DNA from: Diphasiastrum complanatum | Lineage: Eukaryota; Streptophyta; Lycopodiopsida; Lycopodiales; Lycopodiaceae | Assembly (NCBI GenBank): GCA_029204225.1 | Contig: CM055094.1 | Span: 15,008,928 to 15,072,927 of the forward strand | Length of the DNA: 64,000 nt | Direction of reading: 5' to 3' | Shown here: positions 11,801 through 23,431 of the stretch, piece after piece | Position numbering within the stretch: position 1 is the first letter of the stretch | Layout of the letters: every line of letters starts with the position of its first letter | Translations under genes and position numbers: made by a program | The notes under the pieces: model-generated | Told to the model about the DNA's origin: nothing | Seen by the model: the letters and a program-made list of their open reading frames with translations, nothing else | Database searches by the model: none

Positions 11801-12596
11801 GTCCTTACGTTATCTCTTCTCCCAGCGTGATCTTAGTGATCGTCAGTTTCGTTGGTTGCAGTTTTTACAATCTTTTGATTTTTCTATTTTGTATCGTCTT
11901 GGTCGTGCTAACACTGCTGCTGACGCATTGTCTAGACTTCCTGCTTTATTGAATACCCTTGTTGCCACGATCCCTTCTTGGTTTGATGATCTTCCATCTG
12001 CTTATCTTACATGTTCTGATTTTCGTGATGTTTATAGTTCTGCTCCACCTATGTCGTCTTCACCTCATCAGGCTTATTCCATTGTTGACCACCGTCTTTA
12101 TCATTATGGTTCTCTTTGTATTCCTAGTTCTTTGGGTATCCGTTCTCAGTTGTTGTCGGATGCTCATTCGTCCCCAGTTGGGGGTCATTTTAGTTTTCAG
12201 AAGTCTTATGCTCGTCTTAAGGATCATTTCTATTGGCCATCCCTTAGGAAAGAGCTTGTTGTACTTATTCGTACCTTTCCTTTATGCTTACGTAATAAGT
12301 ACTCCCGTGCTAAGTCCGCTAATTTGCTTCAGAGTTGGCCTATTCCTCACCGCCAGTGGACTGATATTTCTATGGACTTCATCATTGGCCTTCCCCGCAC
12401 CCGTCGTGGTCACGATTCATGTATGGTGGTAGTTGACAGGTTCTCGAAACAGGCACATTTCATACCCGTCTGCAGTACTATCACAGCAGAGCAGTGTGCA
12501 CGCTTGTTCCTTTCAGAGAGGAGGGCGCACTATTTTCCCTCTCAGTTTGGCCCTAGCCACTGGAAGCTTCCTTTTAGGGCTTCCTCTTGGCTATAA
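8808..12596 (+). pseudogene. Ty3/gypsy Gag-Pol, one frame with two internal stops, integrase truncated
   Basis: The start is ATG at 8808 (MASSPTTPASHSG). Gag runs to about 9800 and is broken by TAG at 9261 and TGA at 9348, both in the frame that continues to 12596. In order: Gag core (ELISRYIAGLRGALRYDV), zinc knuckle CFRCKSPDHIARDC (about 9861), aspartic protease VDTGSTHSFIS (about 10137) and LILGADW, RT (GAPVLLVSKKDGSKRLCIDY; KIDLRSGYHQI; YFDDILVFSK at about 11167), RNase H (ETDASNVGLGALL; a YALKKWRHYL block; DHQSLRYL), integrase zinc region (VGGHFSFQKSYARL; one Cys altered) and the first two catalytic Asp contexts (WTDISMDFI, VVVDRFSKQAHFIP). Then the frame runs into LTR sequence at about 12520, so the catalytic Glu region and any chromodomain are lost. 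Gag forms particles, PR cleaves, RT/RNase H copies RNA and IN inserts cDNA; this copy could not transpose by itself. Confidence 0.92.
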
Positions 12597-12750
12597 GTAG
12601 GGATTCTATGTCATTTGTTACTTGGCTTATGATATGATCTCCTTCTTTAGTCTCTTTAAGCTTTCTCTCTCCTGCTTTCTAGGGTTAAGTCTTGCTTATG
12701 TGATGCTTTCATAGACTAAATCTAAATCAGCCGTGGCTACGTTCATAACT
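12520..12750 (+). repeat. 3' LTR of the gypsy element, 5'-truncated
   Basis: Corresponds base for base in length (231 bp) to 7558-7788 of the 5' LTR. It begins at GGAGGGCGCAC fused to integrase coding sequence and ends CATAACT before TSD CATAG. The missing 220 bp and the integrase tail were removed in one deletion. Confidence 0.9.
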
Positions 12751-12862
12751 CATAGGTGGAGTTTATCTCATCACTTGTGTTCTCTCCCATGTGTTTGGCT
12801 ATTGTGTAAAAAGAACAAGAATCTTATCTTGGTTGCTTGTATGAACAAGTCAGTATTCTAAC

Positions 12863-15320
12863 TAAATAGTGGGAGTTTCCTATCCCATCTACAAAGTTCA
12901 ATAGGACCATGCTTTCGACCCTCCTGCATGTCGCTTAGACACACATTATTGCCATTGGAAGTTGCTTGTGACTTCAATGCCTAAATATATGTACTCATTG
13001 ACAACTCCAATTGTTCAGCCACAATAGTAGAGCTCTGGATCTCAACCTTTTTTGGAATAGAGGACTGTCTCGTCAAGGTTAACAGAACGGCCCGCCAACC
13101 TGTTGCAAAATGCCTGTAAAGCTTGAAGATGTTGCTGAAAACTATGCAAAATGATACCAAGAAGCTTGATAACATAATGTATGAGATAAATGCCAACCCC
13201 TCCTTCACTATCAAGACACTGTTTTAGCTGTTGATATAGTTGACAACAAGCATTACTGAAAGCAGACAGACCTGCTTGACGCCAATGTTACTTATGTTAT
13301 TGAAAGACTTGTAATGTTTGTTCATAGTCATGTTCGCAGTGTGGAGAAAATTTATATCGCCTGTGGGATATCTAAGATTGTGTAGGCTCTATATCATGGG
13401 AGAAAGAAATGCTCAGTAGCAAGGGATGATATCAGACTCATAGGGTAAGGCACCAGTTGAAAGTTGTGGACGAATCCAATTGCCCGAGAATATATGAGCA
13501 AGTAATCACCAACATTGTTACCTTTAGTTGATGAATAGGTGTAACTGCTAGAGGAAGGCTGCCATGACAACCCATTGCAAATAACAAGCTTATATGATGT
13601 AGCAAGTTGGGGTAACTCTCTGCCAAAGTGTCTGTTGCCACATTCGCATCTCTAATGTGTGATCCCCAGCTCGGTGTGCGGTATTTTATCCAACAAAAAA
13701 AGATCATCCCCTTGACAATAAGAGACCTAGCCATTTCCTGCTGCGAGCATTGAAGTCCCCCAGCAGCATCATTGTGCCCTGTTGCTGAAAATGTGCAACA
13801 TTCATGGACAAAGCACCAAATGGGTTCAGTTGGTTAAGGCCAACATGCACATAGAAGATGGATTTCTATGGAGCAAAATAACATACACAAAGGAAGAGTA
13901 CAAACGCATCAGAGGCCAGCTTTAGCCAAATGTATTAGTTGTGGGGGTCTGTTTTGGCTAGGGAAACAGCATATCTTGATGATCTGACTACACTCCATCC
14001 ACTATCCACTTGATCTGTTTTGAATTATCCATTAGTGCCTTTTACAAGTTGTCAATCAATCTGAAAAGTTTTGTGATTGGGAAATCCATCAATCGATATT
14101 GATTTGAACATTGCAAGACTACTAGATCAATATCCATTGTTTGGAAATCCAGTATAGATTGTTGAGTTGTGTACAAAAGCAAGCTACTCCACCACATTAG
14201 AGTTTGAGTCTAGTCAATAGTATGTGTGCATGAATATGTGCACTATTTTTGTGGTGATAGCTACTTAGGATAATTATCAGATTTAGAGACTTATTACTAG
14301 TCACTTGCTTTAGCAAGTTTAGACATAGATCTCTCCAGCAAAATCTACATAATATCTACTTGTGCCCCTCTTTAGGATAGAGTGATTCAATACAAGCATA
14401 GATTGTTAAGAGAGAAGTTTACTACAATCATAGTTTGGTGAAGTGAACAATACAATTGTTTCCTGAGCATACCTGGACTACTACTAACTAAATTTGGGAC
14501 TTCATTACCTGGGTTTGTTGGTGTTCCAACTTCTTCACTCTATGACCAATAGTGGAGGTGTGGGATTTGGCACATGCCTCTAGTGAAACCATGTGGGAGG
14601 TGGCTGCTTCAATGTGAGCGTGAACTCTCTTTTTGTGTCCAATTGAAGTGTGAGGCATGCTTGCAATTCAGAATTAGCATGTTGTAAAGCCTGATTGTCT
14701 TCTTCCACCCATGCCAGATGTTGCTGAAGATCAGTTGTGCTGGACTGTGTATAGTGCATTCGAGCAACTCCATGTGAGCTTGAGTCTTATCAAGTGTTGA
14801 CCTCAAGCAACAATTAGCCACCTGTAAATTTTCTTTATGTCATGCTTGTGCATTCACCTGATTTTGTAGATGTTTATTTAATCTCGCAAGTTGCCAATAA
14901 CCTCTTGAAGGTGGCGTATGCTGGCCTGGACCTTGTGTTGAAGTTTGCTGGATGGAGACTGATAAGTCCACAAGGCTGCCACCTCTTGTGGTTGTGACTT
15001 GGAATTGTCAATAGGCTAAGTGTAAGGTATATATTTGGAGAGACTTGAACATGCACGCTTTGAAGAAGAAGGTAAATTCACTTCCTTGCTACTTTTGCAG
15101 AAACTTGTGATTTTGGGGGAAGGGATTTTAGAAACTCTAACAGTCACCCTTGCTAAAAGCAGCTGCAGCTTCACACGCTGAGGCAGTCTTCCTTTTCCTT
15201 GGGTTGCCTTAGGTATGGGGTCAGCCCAAGAAGAGTGCTGATTGCTGAAACCCTGAGGGATTGTTACCCAGTCGAAGGCAGCAACAAACTTTACCACCAA
15301 CCGAGTTAGGAGCAAATTGA
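12863..15320 (-). pseudogene. LINE (non-LTR retrotransposon) relic: coiled-coil ORF1-like and AP endonuclease, RT missing
   Basis: Read on the minus strand. 15315-14500 holds a broken frame rich in Ser/Lys and then coiled-coil-like sequence (KSSKEVNLPSSSKRACSSLS; VSLEACAKSHTSTIGHRVKK), plausible as LINE ORF1. From about 13960 the endonuclease appears: VAHFQQQGTMMLLGDFNARS (the LLGDFNAR core around the catalytic Asp/Asn), then LATSYKLVICNGLSWQPSSS and YTYSSTKGNNVGDYLLI, matching the usual LINE order of NG....(Y/F)T......SVVDY. From about 13330 to 12890 follows linker sequence (AFSNACCQLYQQLKQCLDSE). The relic stops where the old LTR begins, so no RT is left. Frames are broken many times. Confidence 0.7.
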
Positions 15321-16988
15321 TAGTATGGCTGCCACACTCAAAGCTGGCTGTTACCGCCTCTCACAGGATTTAAATCTGTGGACAAATCCGCTGATAGATA
15401 GTCTCTGAAGCAGCCTACAAATTGAACCAGCTATTTGTTGATGTAACTCCTGTCAGATCTTCCTGCTATGAACACTGCAACTGCCAATCAATAATGTACT
15501 GATGTTTCAGTTCTAATTTGGACTCTCTTGAAACTTCTTGAAGATTGTTGGTAGATAAATCCCTAATGAACGCTGTCTTAAGCTTCCATATTGCTGACAC
15601 TCGCTTACTGAGAAGTGGATAAGATCATTGCTGTACTTGTACGGACTACAGGATAGCTGATATACTGGTGTGAGGAGAGTACCTGCCAGGAGTCTAATTC
15701 AAACCGGTGACCAGTGATATACCAGCAATTTTGACTGTGGTTCAGCATAGAAGTGGCAAAGGTGGTGAGTTGACAGCCTTTGAAGGCAGCGCCTAAAGTG
15801 CAGCAAGAAAACAATTTGTTGGAGACAGCCTTGTGACCAATGAGCAATTATACAGATGATGGAGCTCTTATTTTGAGAGAGAGAGAGAGCGAGAGAGAGC
15901 GAGAGCAGATCGAAACTAGACAAGCCAGAATCACACACAGTCCCTCTTGTAAGACCAAGGCCAAACTTTCTACCTCCTATTAGAGTTATTCATAGAATAC
16001 TTTAATGCCAGTATAACCTTTTACAGTACAAAGTACCATATACGTAAACCGGTCCAAGGAGATCAACTATTACCTGCCACCATCCCACGACGACAACCAC
16101 AAAAGTAAGTGCGGTGAGGAAGGCAAGTGTCTTTTCTAACATCCGGTTGTTATCCCTGTCAGCCCTAATCAGCATTAAGAAGCGTGGTATGGCAAAAGTC
16201 TGATGGTTGCCAGGGATCTTGCCATACTGGCCCATTTCATCTTAAAATACTAAAACTAGTTTAGCTGCCCATCGTTATACTAGTTGTTTATGCTTTTTTG
16301 TTGCTGTGGGTACTTGCCAATGGTATGGCCAGTAGCGCATGACCCACAACACCAGTAACACTATGAGCAACAAAATACTCACTTGTACCATTATTAATGT
16401 CGAAGCAGAAGACGTCGTTATAACACTTCCGTATCATATCAGAAGAGCGTAAAGTATCGGGGAAACGACATTCATGTATTAAGACTATGACCTCCCTTTT
16501 TCAAGGAAAAAAGTAACCAATTTTGAAAGAGTATGTAGAGAGTAGAATGCTTCAAAAGTTCTCCAAAATTATGCCTCTTTGCATGAAGAAGTCCAAAAAA
16601 CTAACACATGAAGCATGTGGTTGGCTGTGCCGGACCAAGCCCTATGCCGGACCTTTACATCTTCAATGAAATACTACTAGAGTTTTGGAATCAGGTTTGG
16701 TATGTCTCATAGTGTCATTTCGATACTATTGTAAGTGTCGTCCACATTGATGAAGTTCCATTGTTTCAGCTTCATTGAACTATAGTGGCCTTTCAGTTTT
16801 CGTATTTAGTATGTTATGGTTTTGAGCCAAACACAGTTATTGTTCCAATACACAACTCGTAAAGGTGAAGTACGCTTTGGACAGAATACCGTGTTGAGAA
16901 TAATAACTACTCAGCCCTACCCGTTTTTTAGAGCGAACCACGTGCCTCGATTTGTATAGGTGGAACTACAAACTCGGCCATGAGAATC
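15321..16988. other. No gene seen; contains dispersed repeat copy 1
   Basis: There are no supported coding sequences. A short impure GA stretch lies at 15876-15906. The part at about 16062-16165 belongs to a repeat found twice more in the window (45531 and 50641). The remainder is AT-rich sequence without recognisable features. Confidence 0.5.
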
Positions 16989-18480
16989 TCATGTGGCAGA
17001 AGGCTTTGCTCGAATCAACTGAGCTAGCATGGTGGTCTGTAATCGTGAAAGTCTTGCCCAGTGTGAAGAGGGGAGACCTGTACACCATGCCTCTGCTGCA
17101 TATAGAGCCGTGGGGGTGACAATGGTATCCAAGAGGCGACACTTACTGCGAGCATCTTGGATGGACTTCTGGAAACAAAATCGCTCTAGTTGAACAAGAG
17201 AGGCATGTCCCTTCCCTAGTCGAGTGGTAGCGGCCTGTCTCATGTTAAAAGTAGGACCTGAGAAAGAATCCCCAGGTATGTGTAGGAAAGGACCACCTCT
17301 AGAACCTGTCCACCCAAAGTAAGCTCTTGTCGATGTGTTGAAGACCATAACCCTGGTCTTCTCAATGTTCACCCCTAAGCCCCATCTGGTGCAAAACTCA
17401 TGCAAGCAATCCAACTGTCGCTGTAGACCCTCTCTGGTCGGTGAGACCAATACCACATCATCGGCATAATGGAGGATAGCAATCAAGAGGTCCCCAAACC
17501 TGCAACCAGCACCACCACACTGTGTAATGACTCTCTCCAACTCATCAATATACAAGCCAAAGAGGACTGGTGAGAGGGAGCAACCTTGCTTCACCCCAAT
17601 AGTGCTCCAAATGTGATCGGATATGCCACTGCTATGCCGGAAACATCCCAGGACACGCTCATAAAGTGCCATCACAGCAAGAACAATGTCGGTGGAAAAG
17701 TTGAGGTCTCGGAGTCTCTGGATGAGCAATGAGCGAGGAACAGAAGCAAAGGCTTTCCTGAAGTCCACAAAACAACAGTAAACCCTCTCTATCCTTGCCT
17801 AGCCTCCTTAGTCAAGGCCCGTAATGTGAAGATGTGATCTGTAGTACAATAATGGGCTCGAAAACCTGCCTATAGCATGTAGTCTCCTAGTCTCCGCCTC
17901 TGAGCTTACAACAGACTGAAGTATAGTACCATATAGTTTCGCCAGGCCATGGCCAATCATGATGGTGCGGTAGTTACTCGGAATCATGGGGTCACCATTC
18001 TGAGATAATGTTAGTGCACCAGGATGATGTAAAACTGGAAACCACTACGAAATTAAGAAGGATGGCTATAGTGGGAGCGAGTAAGTCAGAGGCATGGGAA
18101 AGGCAGACTCAAGATCTTCAATGTCTCTGGCCTTGTGGGACTTCATCTTCTTAATGGCTGCAAGTACCATGTCAGATGTGAAGAAGGAAAACTCAGATGG
18201 TCGTGGAGATATAGAGATAGGTGAGTTAGTGGGGACGGTATACAAGCTAGTAGCATAATCAGTCCAAATGCGGAGGTCCTCCAAGAGAGGTGGTGGAGAG
18301 CGAGGAATGAACTCACGCCAAAAAGCGCCCGAAGAAGAACTAAAAAGGAGGTCAATAAGACGCTTCCCTTCAGAATCATCATAGGAGCGCTTCTTATGGC
18401 GGAGAACACGATGGTAAGAGCATCGGAAAGATGTGGAGCATGGATACTTGAATAGGCTATTGAGGGATGCTCTTGCACCA
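16989..18480 (-). pseudogene. Second LINE: reverse transcriptase with YADD box, 5'-truncated
   Basis: Minus strand. The upstream part (18284-18066) has the RT entry region (WTDYATSLYTV; FFTSDMVLAAIKKMKSHKAR), as in non-LTR elements before the RT. 17768-16989 is one open frame of 259 residues: MDFRKAFASVPRSLL (motif A with catalytic Asp), GVKQGCSLSPVLFGLYIDEL (motif B), LHYADDVVLVSPT (motif C), GLGVNIEKTRVMVF, then the thumb and part of the C-terminal region. A frame break lies near 17780-17800. No endonuclease is attached. It is distinct from the LINE at 12.9-15.3 kb, because that one has its endonuclease at lower coordinates, which on the minus strand is downstream. It ends abruptly near 18480, where copia leader sequence starts. 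Confidence 0.85.
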
Positions 18481-18622
18481 GGTCTGCCTAAAACCGTTGA
18501 GGTGCAGGCTGTTTCTGGAGAGGTCTATTTTTGGACAGGTGATATCCAAGGAAGGCTGTTTTTGGACAGATCTAATTGTTAAACGAAAATCAGGTTGTTG
18601 GGAGTTGTTGTAGATCAGTACA

Positions 18623-21600
18623 ATGGCAGGATTGAACGATGTTGTGTTGCCGGAGTCTAGCAAGCTAGATGGAACGAACTACAGTATCCAAGATAGAGAA
18701 TATTGGGAGATCGTCACAGTTGTCAAGATACCTCCTACCACTGACAGAGTTGCGGGAGTATCAGAGACGTAGAAGAAAAGCTCATCATATCATCAACTTA
18801 TCAGTTAGAGATATGATTATACCTCATATCAGAGATGCTGTTGGACCCAAGGAGGCTTGGGATATACTGAAGAACTTGTATGAGACGGTAAAGCAGTCAT
18901 GGATCTTGTTTTTGACTAATAAGCTTCACACGTTGAAGATGGGTACAGGTGAATCAGTAACGAACTACTTTACTCGAGTGAAAGATCTGAGAGGGCAACT
19001 TATTGCAGTTGGAGAAAGTGTTCAAGATTCAGTATTGGTATCCATTGTACTTAATAGTCTACGTTTGGCCTATCAGAACTTTGTAATGATGCTATCGTTA
19101 AGAGAAACGAGGCCTTCTTTTGATGAGCTAAATGCCATCTTACTACAGGAATAAATGAGATGACAAAATATTGTCAACAGGGACGACTGGAAAAGAAGCA
19201 AGAGCAAAGTTCCAAGAAGGGTGGAAAAGGGAAGAAGAAGAAGAAGAAGAAGAAGCAGCAAGATATGGAGGAGAATCAATCAAATTGGTCAGAAGATGGA
19301 AAGAAAGTGGTTCGAAAAGGAAACTGCTTTATTTGCGGAAAATCAGGACATTATGCAAAGGAGTGCTGGCACAACAAACTCAAGAAAAAGCAGGACGAGA
19401 ATTTTGTTGAAGAAGAAGAAACATCTAATGCAAAATTGAGTGCTTTGGATCTTGAAGACTATGAGTTGTTTTCGGCATCAACATCTTCTGGTAGTGGCTT
19501 CTCGAAGGAAGATGACTATTGGTTTATTGATTCAGGAGCTTCGACGCACATGACACCTAGGCGAGATTGGCTATCTAATTTTCAAAAATTAGATGATGGG
19601 TCAAATGTGAAGTTGGGCGACAACTACACATATGATATAAAGGGAGTTGAAAAAGTACAAGTACAACTACCTTCAGGGAAGATTAGAAACATAAAGGATG
19701 TGCTTTATGTACCAGGAATCAAGAAAAACTTACTCTCAGTATCGGCTATTGCAAAGCAACACATGGTGGTGCAGTTTGATGAACAGCGGTGTCTCATCAA
19801 GAGGGAAAATAATGAAGTAGTAGCTGAGGGCATACTTGCAGGGCGGGTGTATAAACTTCAAGCTCAGGTGGTGGATCATCATGCAAGTGTTGCGGATACT
19901 GGATCATTGAGTAAGTTATGGCACGAGAGGTTTGGACATCTGAATTACAGAATTCTACAGTCTTGAGAAAATTTAACATGGTTACAAGTTTACCTCAAGT
20001 CGTTTCTGATCACAAGGTTTGTGAAGGCTGTGTCTTAGGCAAGCATCATATGAAAAAATTTTTGCCTAGTACATTCAGGGCGAAAATTGTTCTAGAACTT
20101 GTTCATACAGATTTGTGTGGTCCTATGAGGACTCAATCTTATGGGGGAGCAAGTTACTTTATGGTGTTTGTGGATGGCTATTCTAGGAAGACATGGATCT
20201 ATCTTCTGAAGAATAAGGGTGAAGCTTTCAAGTATTTCACATGGTTTAAGACACAAGTGGAGAAAGAAACAGATAGACAAATAAGATACTGCGCTCGGAC
20301 ACAGGGGGAGAGCATTTTTTTACGGAATTTCAGGTGTTTTGCAAGGATCAAGGTATAAAGAGACAATTTGCAAATACGGACATGCCTCAACAAAATGGAG
20401 TTGCAGAAAAAAAGAACCGGGCTATAGTAGAAATTGCAAGGAGTATGCTCAAGAGTAAAAATCTTCCAAATATGTTTTGGGGTGAAGCAGTTAAGGCGGC
20501 GGTTTATCTTTTGAATCGAAGTCCTACAAAGGTTGTAGAGAATCGAACTCCAGAGGAAGCTTACACGGGTCGGAAGCCAGATGTAAGTCATTTGAGAGTG
20601 TTTGGGAGTATTGCTTATTCTTACATACCTAAGGATTCAAGGAGCAAATTGGATTCTAAGGTGACCAAGTGTTTATTTCTTGGTTATGATAATCAAGAGA
20701 AGGGATACAAGTTTATGACTTGGAGGGTAAGAAAATAATCATAAGTAGGGATGTAGTCTTTGATGAGGAGGCAACTCATAAAGATACAAAGATAAATTTT
20801 GATAAGGATCAAGATGGAGGAATCCCTATATTATCTGATGAGTTAAGAACCTAGAGTGACTTTGGTCTATAGAACTAAGTACAAATCAAATGGTTCTATA
20901 GATAAACATAAGGCAAGATTGGTTGAGAAATTTATTGTTAGATATTAATCTAAATCAGTACACTCCGACAATTCAGGAAGGGATTGACTATGAGGAAACT
21001 TTTGCACCAGTTGCTAAGTCTACTACTATGAGGACTATTTTATCATTGGCAGCTCAGTTTGAATGGGAGATTCAACAAATGGATGTAAAGAGTGCATTCT
21101 TGAATGGATTTTTGGAGGAAGAAGTCTACATGGAGCAGCCAGAGGGATACATAGTAGCAGGACATGAAGATAAGGTTTGCAGGTTGGACAAGGCATTATA
21201 TGGACTTAAGCAAGCACCCAGGGCGTGGTACACGAGGATTGACACGTACTTTGAGGAGCTTGGCTTTCAGAGAAGTAGTTCGGAGCATACACTTTATGTT
21301 TTGGTCAGGAATAATCATATTGTTATTGTAGTGATGTATGTGGATCATCTTATTATTACAGGATCAGATCATAGTATGATCCAGGAAATCAAGAAAGATC
21401 TCTCGTCAGAATTTGATATGAAAGATCTTGGTTCACTACAATATTTTCTTGGGATTGAGGTATGGAGAGTAGCACAAGGACTATTCATTTCTCAATCTAA
21501 GTATGCTCATGAAATTCTTGAAAAGTTCAATATGTCATAGTGCAAGCTTATTTCTACACCATATGATAGTGGATGTAAGCTTACGAAAGCTGAGGAAGAT

Positions 21601-22263
21601 CAGGATGTAGATGAGACGTTATATAGAAAGCTTGTTGGAAGCTTAATCTATCTAACTACTGCAAGACCAGATATTGCTTATGCTGTGAGTATGGTTAGTC
21701 AGTTTATGGCTAAGCCTAAGTAGACTCATTGGAAAGCTGCTAAGCGAATACTCAGGTATATCCAGGGCACTTTGAGAATTGCTATTCTCTATGATAGATA
21801 GGATGATTTGAAGTTACAGGGATATGTGGATGCTGATTGGCCTGGAGATGCGGAAGACCGAAGATCTACTACAGGTTATGTTTTTAGTCTTGGTTCTGGT
21901 GCTATCTCTTGGATTTCAAAGAAGCAGCATACTATTGCTTTATCATTACAAAGGCAGTATATCGAGCTACTACGAGTGCAACATGTGAAGCAATATAGTT
22001 GTGAAGGATTCTACATGATCTACATATGGTACAAGATTCACCTACGGTACTTCAATGCGACAATCAGAGTTGTATTAAATTGGGGAAAAATCCAGTTTTT
22101 CACAGCAGGACAAAGCATATTGAAGTACAACAACACTTCATTAGAGAGAAAATTCAAAGTGATGAAGTGGAGCTTATCTATTGCCCTACGGAATAGCAAG
22201 TTGCAGATATCTTTACCAAAGGTCTTAGCAAAGAAAAATTTCAGAAGTTTAGAGAACTTCTAG
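18623..22263 (+). pseudogene. Ty1/copia Gag-Pol, multiple frame breaks, RT catalytic YVDD changed to YVDH
   Basis: The start ATG at 18623 gives MAGLNDVVLPESSKLDGTNY, typical for copia Gag; a frame shift follows and the UBN2-type Gag core continues to 19153 (KEAWDILKNLYETV; GESVTNYFTRVKDLRGQL). A second segment (19160-19966) has a Lys-rich stretch, zinc knuckle CFICGKSGHYAKEC (about 19328), protease WFIDSGASTHMT (about 19529) and the pre-integrase LWHERFGHLNY. Integrase: VHTDLCGPM, FVDGYSRKTWIYLLK, QQNGVAEKKNRAIVE, then VFGSIAYSYIPKDSRSKLD. RT (20923-21540): YEETFAPVAK, MDVKSAFLNGFLEEEVYMEQ, ALYGLKQAPRAWY and MYVDHLIITGS, in which His (21346-21348) replaces the second catalytic Asp. RNase H (21808-22263): [19 protein letters not shown] and the ADIFTK-like end in disorder. 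In-frame stops include TAG at 21721 and 21799. It is inactive. Confidence 0.9.
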
Positions 22264-22298
22264 GAGTGATAGATAACAAAGTAAACATTAAGGGGGAG

Positions 22299-22717
22299 TG
22301 TTAGGAATTAATGTTTATTTGATACCCCTTAATGATAGTTTGGCCATGCCTGCGTGCTATTTTTAGGGGCCATTCTATTTATAGTAAATTCGTTTTTAAA
22401 GCCTTATGCATGTAGGTGGACGCACTACAAATAGATTAGGATCTATTTAGTACTTAGAAGTTCATTTTTGGTCTTTACCAAATATAGGTAGTATTATTAG
22501 CAATTAGCTTTTGCTATTTTGCTATTTGCTTTAAGGCTCTTAGCTTTTCTCATTCATTAGAAAAACTATTTAAGTAGGCTGGCGCCCCACCACATTCATT
22601 CCATTATGCTAGAGCAATTGCTCAATTCTCCTATGATCTGAATTTACTCTATGCTTGGTTTTGTGTGAGTGCTAGGACTAGTATCTTCATCTAGAATTTG
22701 TATCACAAATTCTGACA
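22299..22717 (+). repeat. 3' LTR of the copia element
   Basis: It starts TGTTAGGAATTAATG directly after the polypurine tract and ends near TCTGACA (about 419 bp). It contains TTTAAGTAGGCTGGCGCCCC (about 22569) as a possible promoter/start region. The end is set by CA and is not confirmed by a TSD. Confidence 0.7.
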
Positions 22718-22750
22718 GGGAGAGGAGCGTTTTCCTACGAGGAGCCATCG

Positions 22751-22751
<1 letters not shown>

Positions 22752-22813
<62 letters not shown>
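22752..22813. repeat. (GA)n microsatellite, about 62 bp
   Basis: An uninterrupted GA run about 35 bp beyond the copia 3' LTR. Short flanking sequence to the exon at 23432 contains no coding features. Confidence 0.95.
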
Positions 22814-22815
<2 letters not shown>

Positions 22816-23431
22816 TGTCCACTGGACTGAAGTCCTTCTACATGAGAGTAGGACAGCATATTCATGATTATGCTACATAAGGCACTAGAGGCCTACTTGT
22901 TAGCATTATATTCAAATCACTTAAATGAGTACTTATTCCTGATTAATAAAGTTGGCAATACAATCATTGTTTCCAAAATGTATGTCATGGATCCACATAA
23001 TATGTCATGTACTTCACCGCAAAAGGTGTAATAAAGGGTATTGGGTTCTTCTAGCAGCATAACATAACATCTATTTCCTTTACCTGAGGTGTTATTGGAT
23101 ACTTACAGTTGCTGACCTAGGTATGAGAATTGAGTAGCTGTCTCAACTGATTCAACTCAAAAATGTTCAAAGCCTGAAAATGAAAAGCTTCATTGCTAGA
23201 AAATAGATTGAGAGCTTTGACAAAAAAAACCATATTTTTATCTTTGTGAAACACATTTGAGTTACTGTGCACCATGTTTGTCACAAGAGACTTGTGCTGC
23301 TGCAGACTTTCTGAGTGGCTAGGGTGGGGAATAAAAGCTATCTATTATATTCTATCAGAAGTTTCTCTTGGATAGAAGTTTCAGTTTTCAGCTTGCTAAT
23401 TAACTTTTGCTATTTGAAAATGTTCTTGCAG

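Larger units (their letters stand above)
7338..12750 (+). mobile_element. Ty3/gypsy retrotransposon, nearly complete, 5-bp TSD CATAG
   Basis: The element is bounded by CATAG at 7333-7337 and 12751-12755. The target is the LTR of the older relic, whose other copy shows the uninterrupted sequence. It has a complete 5' LTR (451 bp), a PBS, a 1-kb leader, one gag-pol frame with two in-frame stops, and a 3' LTR that lacks its first 220 bp because of a deletion that also removed the end of integrase. The 231 bp shared by the two LTRs differ at only about three positions, so the insertion is recent compared with its surroundings. Confidence 0.9.
6355..12862 (+). mobile_element. Old LTR retrotransposon relic, hosts a MITE and the gypsy element
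   Basis: A piece of 5' LTR (about 6355-6480) is followed by a tRNA-Met-type PBS (TTGGTAGCAGAGCAA from 6481). The internal region is almost wholly deleted. A polypurine stretch (AAGGAGGAGTATTAG, about 6656) starts the 3' LTR, which runs 6664-7337 and resumes at 12751-12862. The segment from GTGTAATGG.ACATAG to GGTTGCTTGTATGAACAA is present in both LTR copies, so the 5' copy shows the empty site of the gypsy insertion. The 3' LTR shares GGCCATGCCTGCG.GCTATT with the copia LTR at 22299, suggesting a related copia family. Confidence 0.65.
18481..22717 (+). mobile_element. Ty1/copia retrotransposon lacking its 5' LTR
   Basis: A leader (18481-18622), gag, PR, IN, RT and RNase H in copia order, a polypurine tract (TTAAGGGGGAG, 22288-22298) and a 3' LTR (22299-22717). 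The 5' LTR and PBS are absent; the leader abuts LINE sequence near 18480. No TSD can be checked. Confidence 0.85.
5983..23431 (+). other. 17.4-kb phase-1 intron of the SEUSS-like gene, filled with nested transposons
   Basis: The donor GTAAGT at 5983 and acceptor TTGCAG ending at 23431 join two exons whose protein sequence is contiguous in the family. The intron contains, in order: an old LTR relic (about 6355-12862) with a MITE and a gypsy element inside, a LINE relic (12863-15320, minus), a repeat at about 16.06 kb, a second LINE RT (16989-18480, minus), a copia element (18481-22717, plus) and a (GA)n tract. Introns of this size are usual in conifers and reported in ferns with large genomes. 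Confidence 0.75.

Noticed and set aside
12863-18480. One LINE combining the endonuclease at 13.4-13.96 kb with the RT at 17.0-18.5 kb
   Set aside because: Both are on the minus strand, so the RT would lie upstream of the endonuclease, the reverse of LINE order; they are separate insertions.
23407-23431. In-frame ATG before the SEUSS-like terminal exon as a gene start
   Set aside because: It lies upstream of a canonical acceptor and the family sequence begins only after the acceptor.
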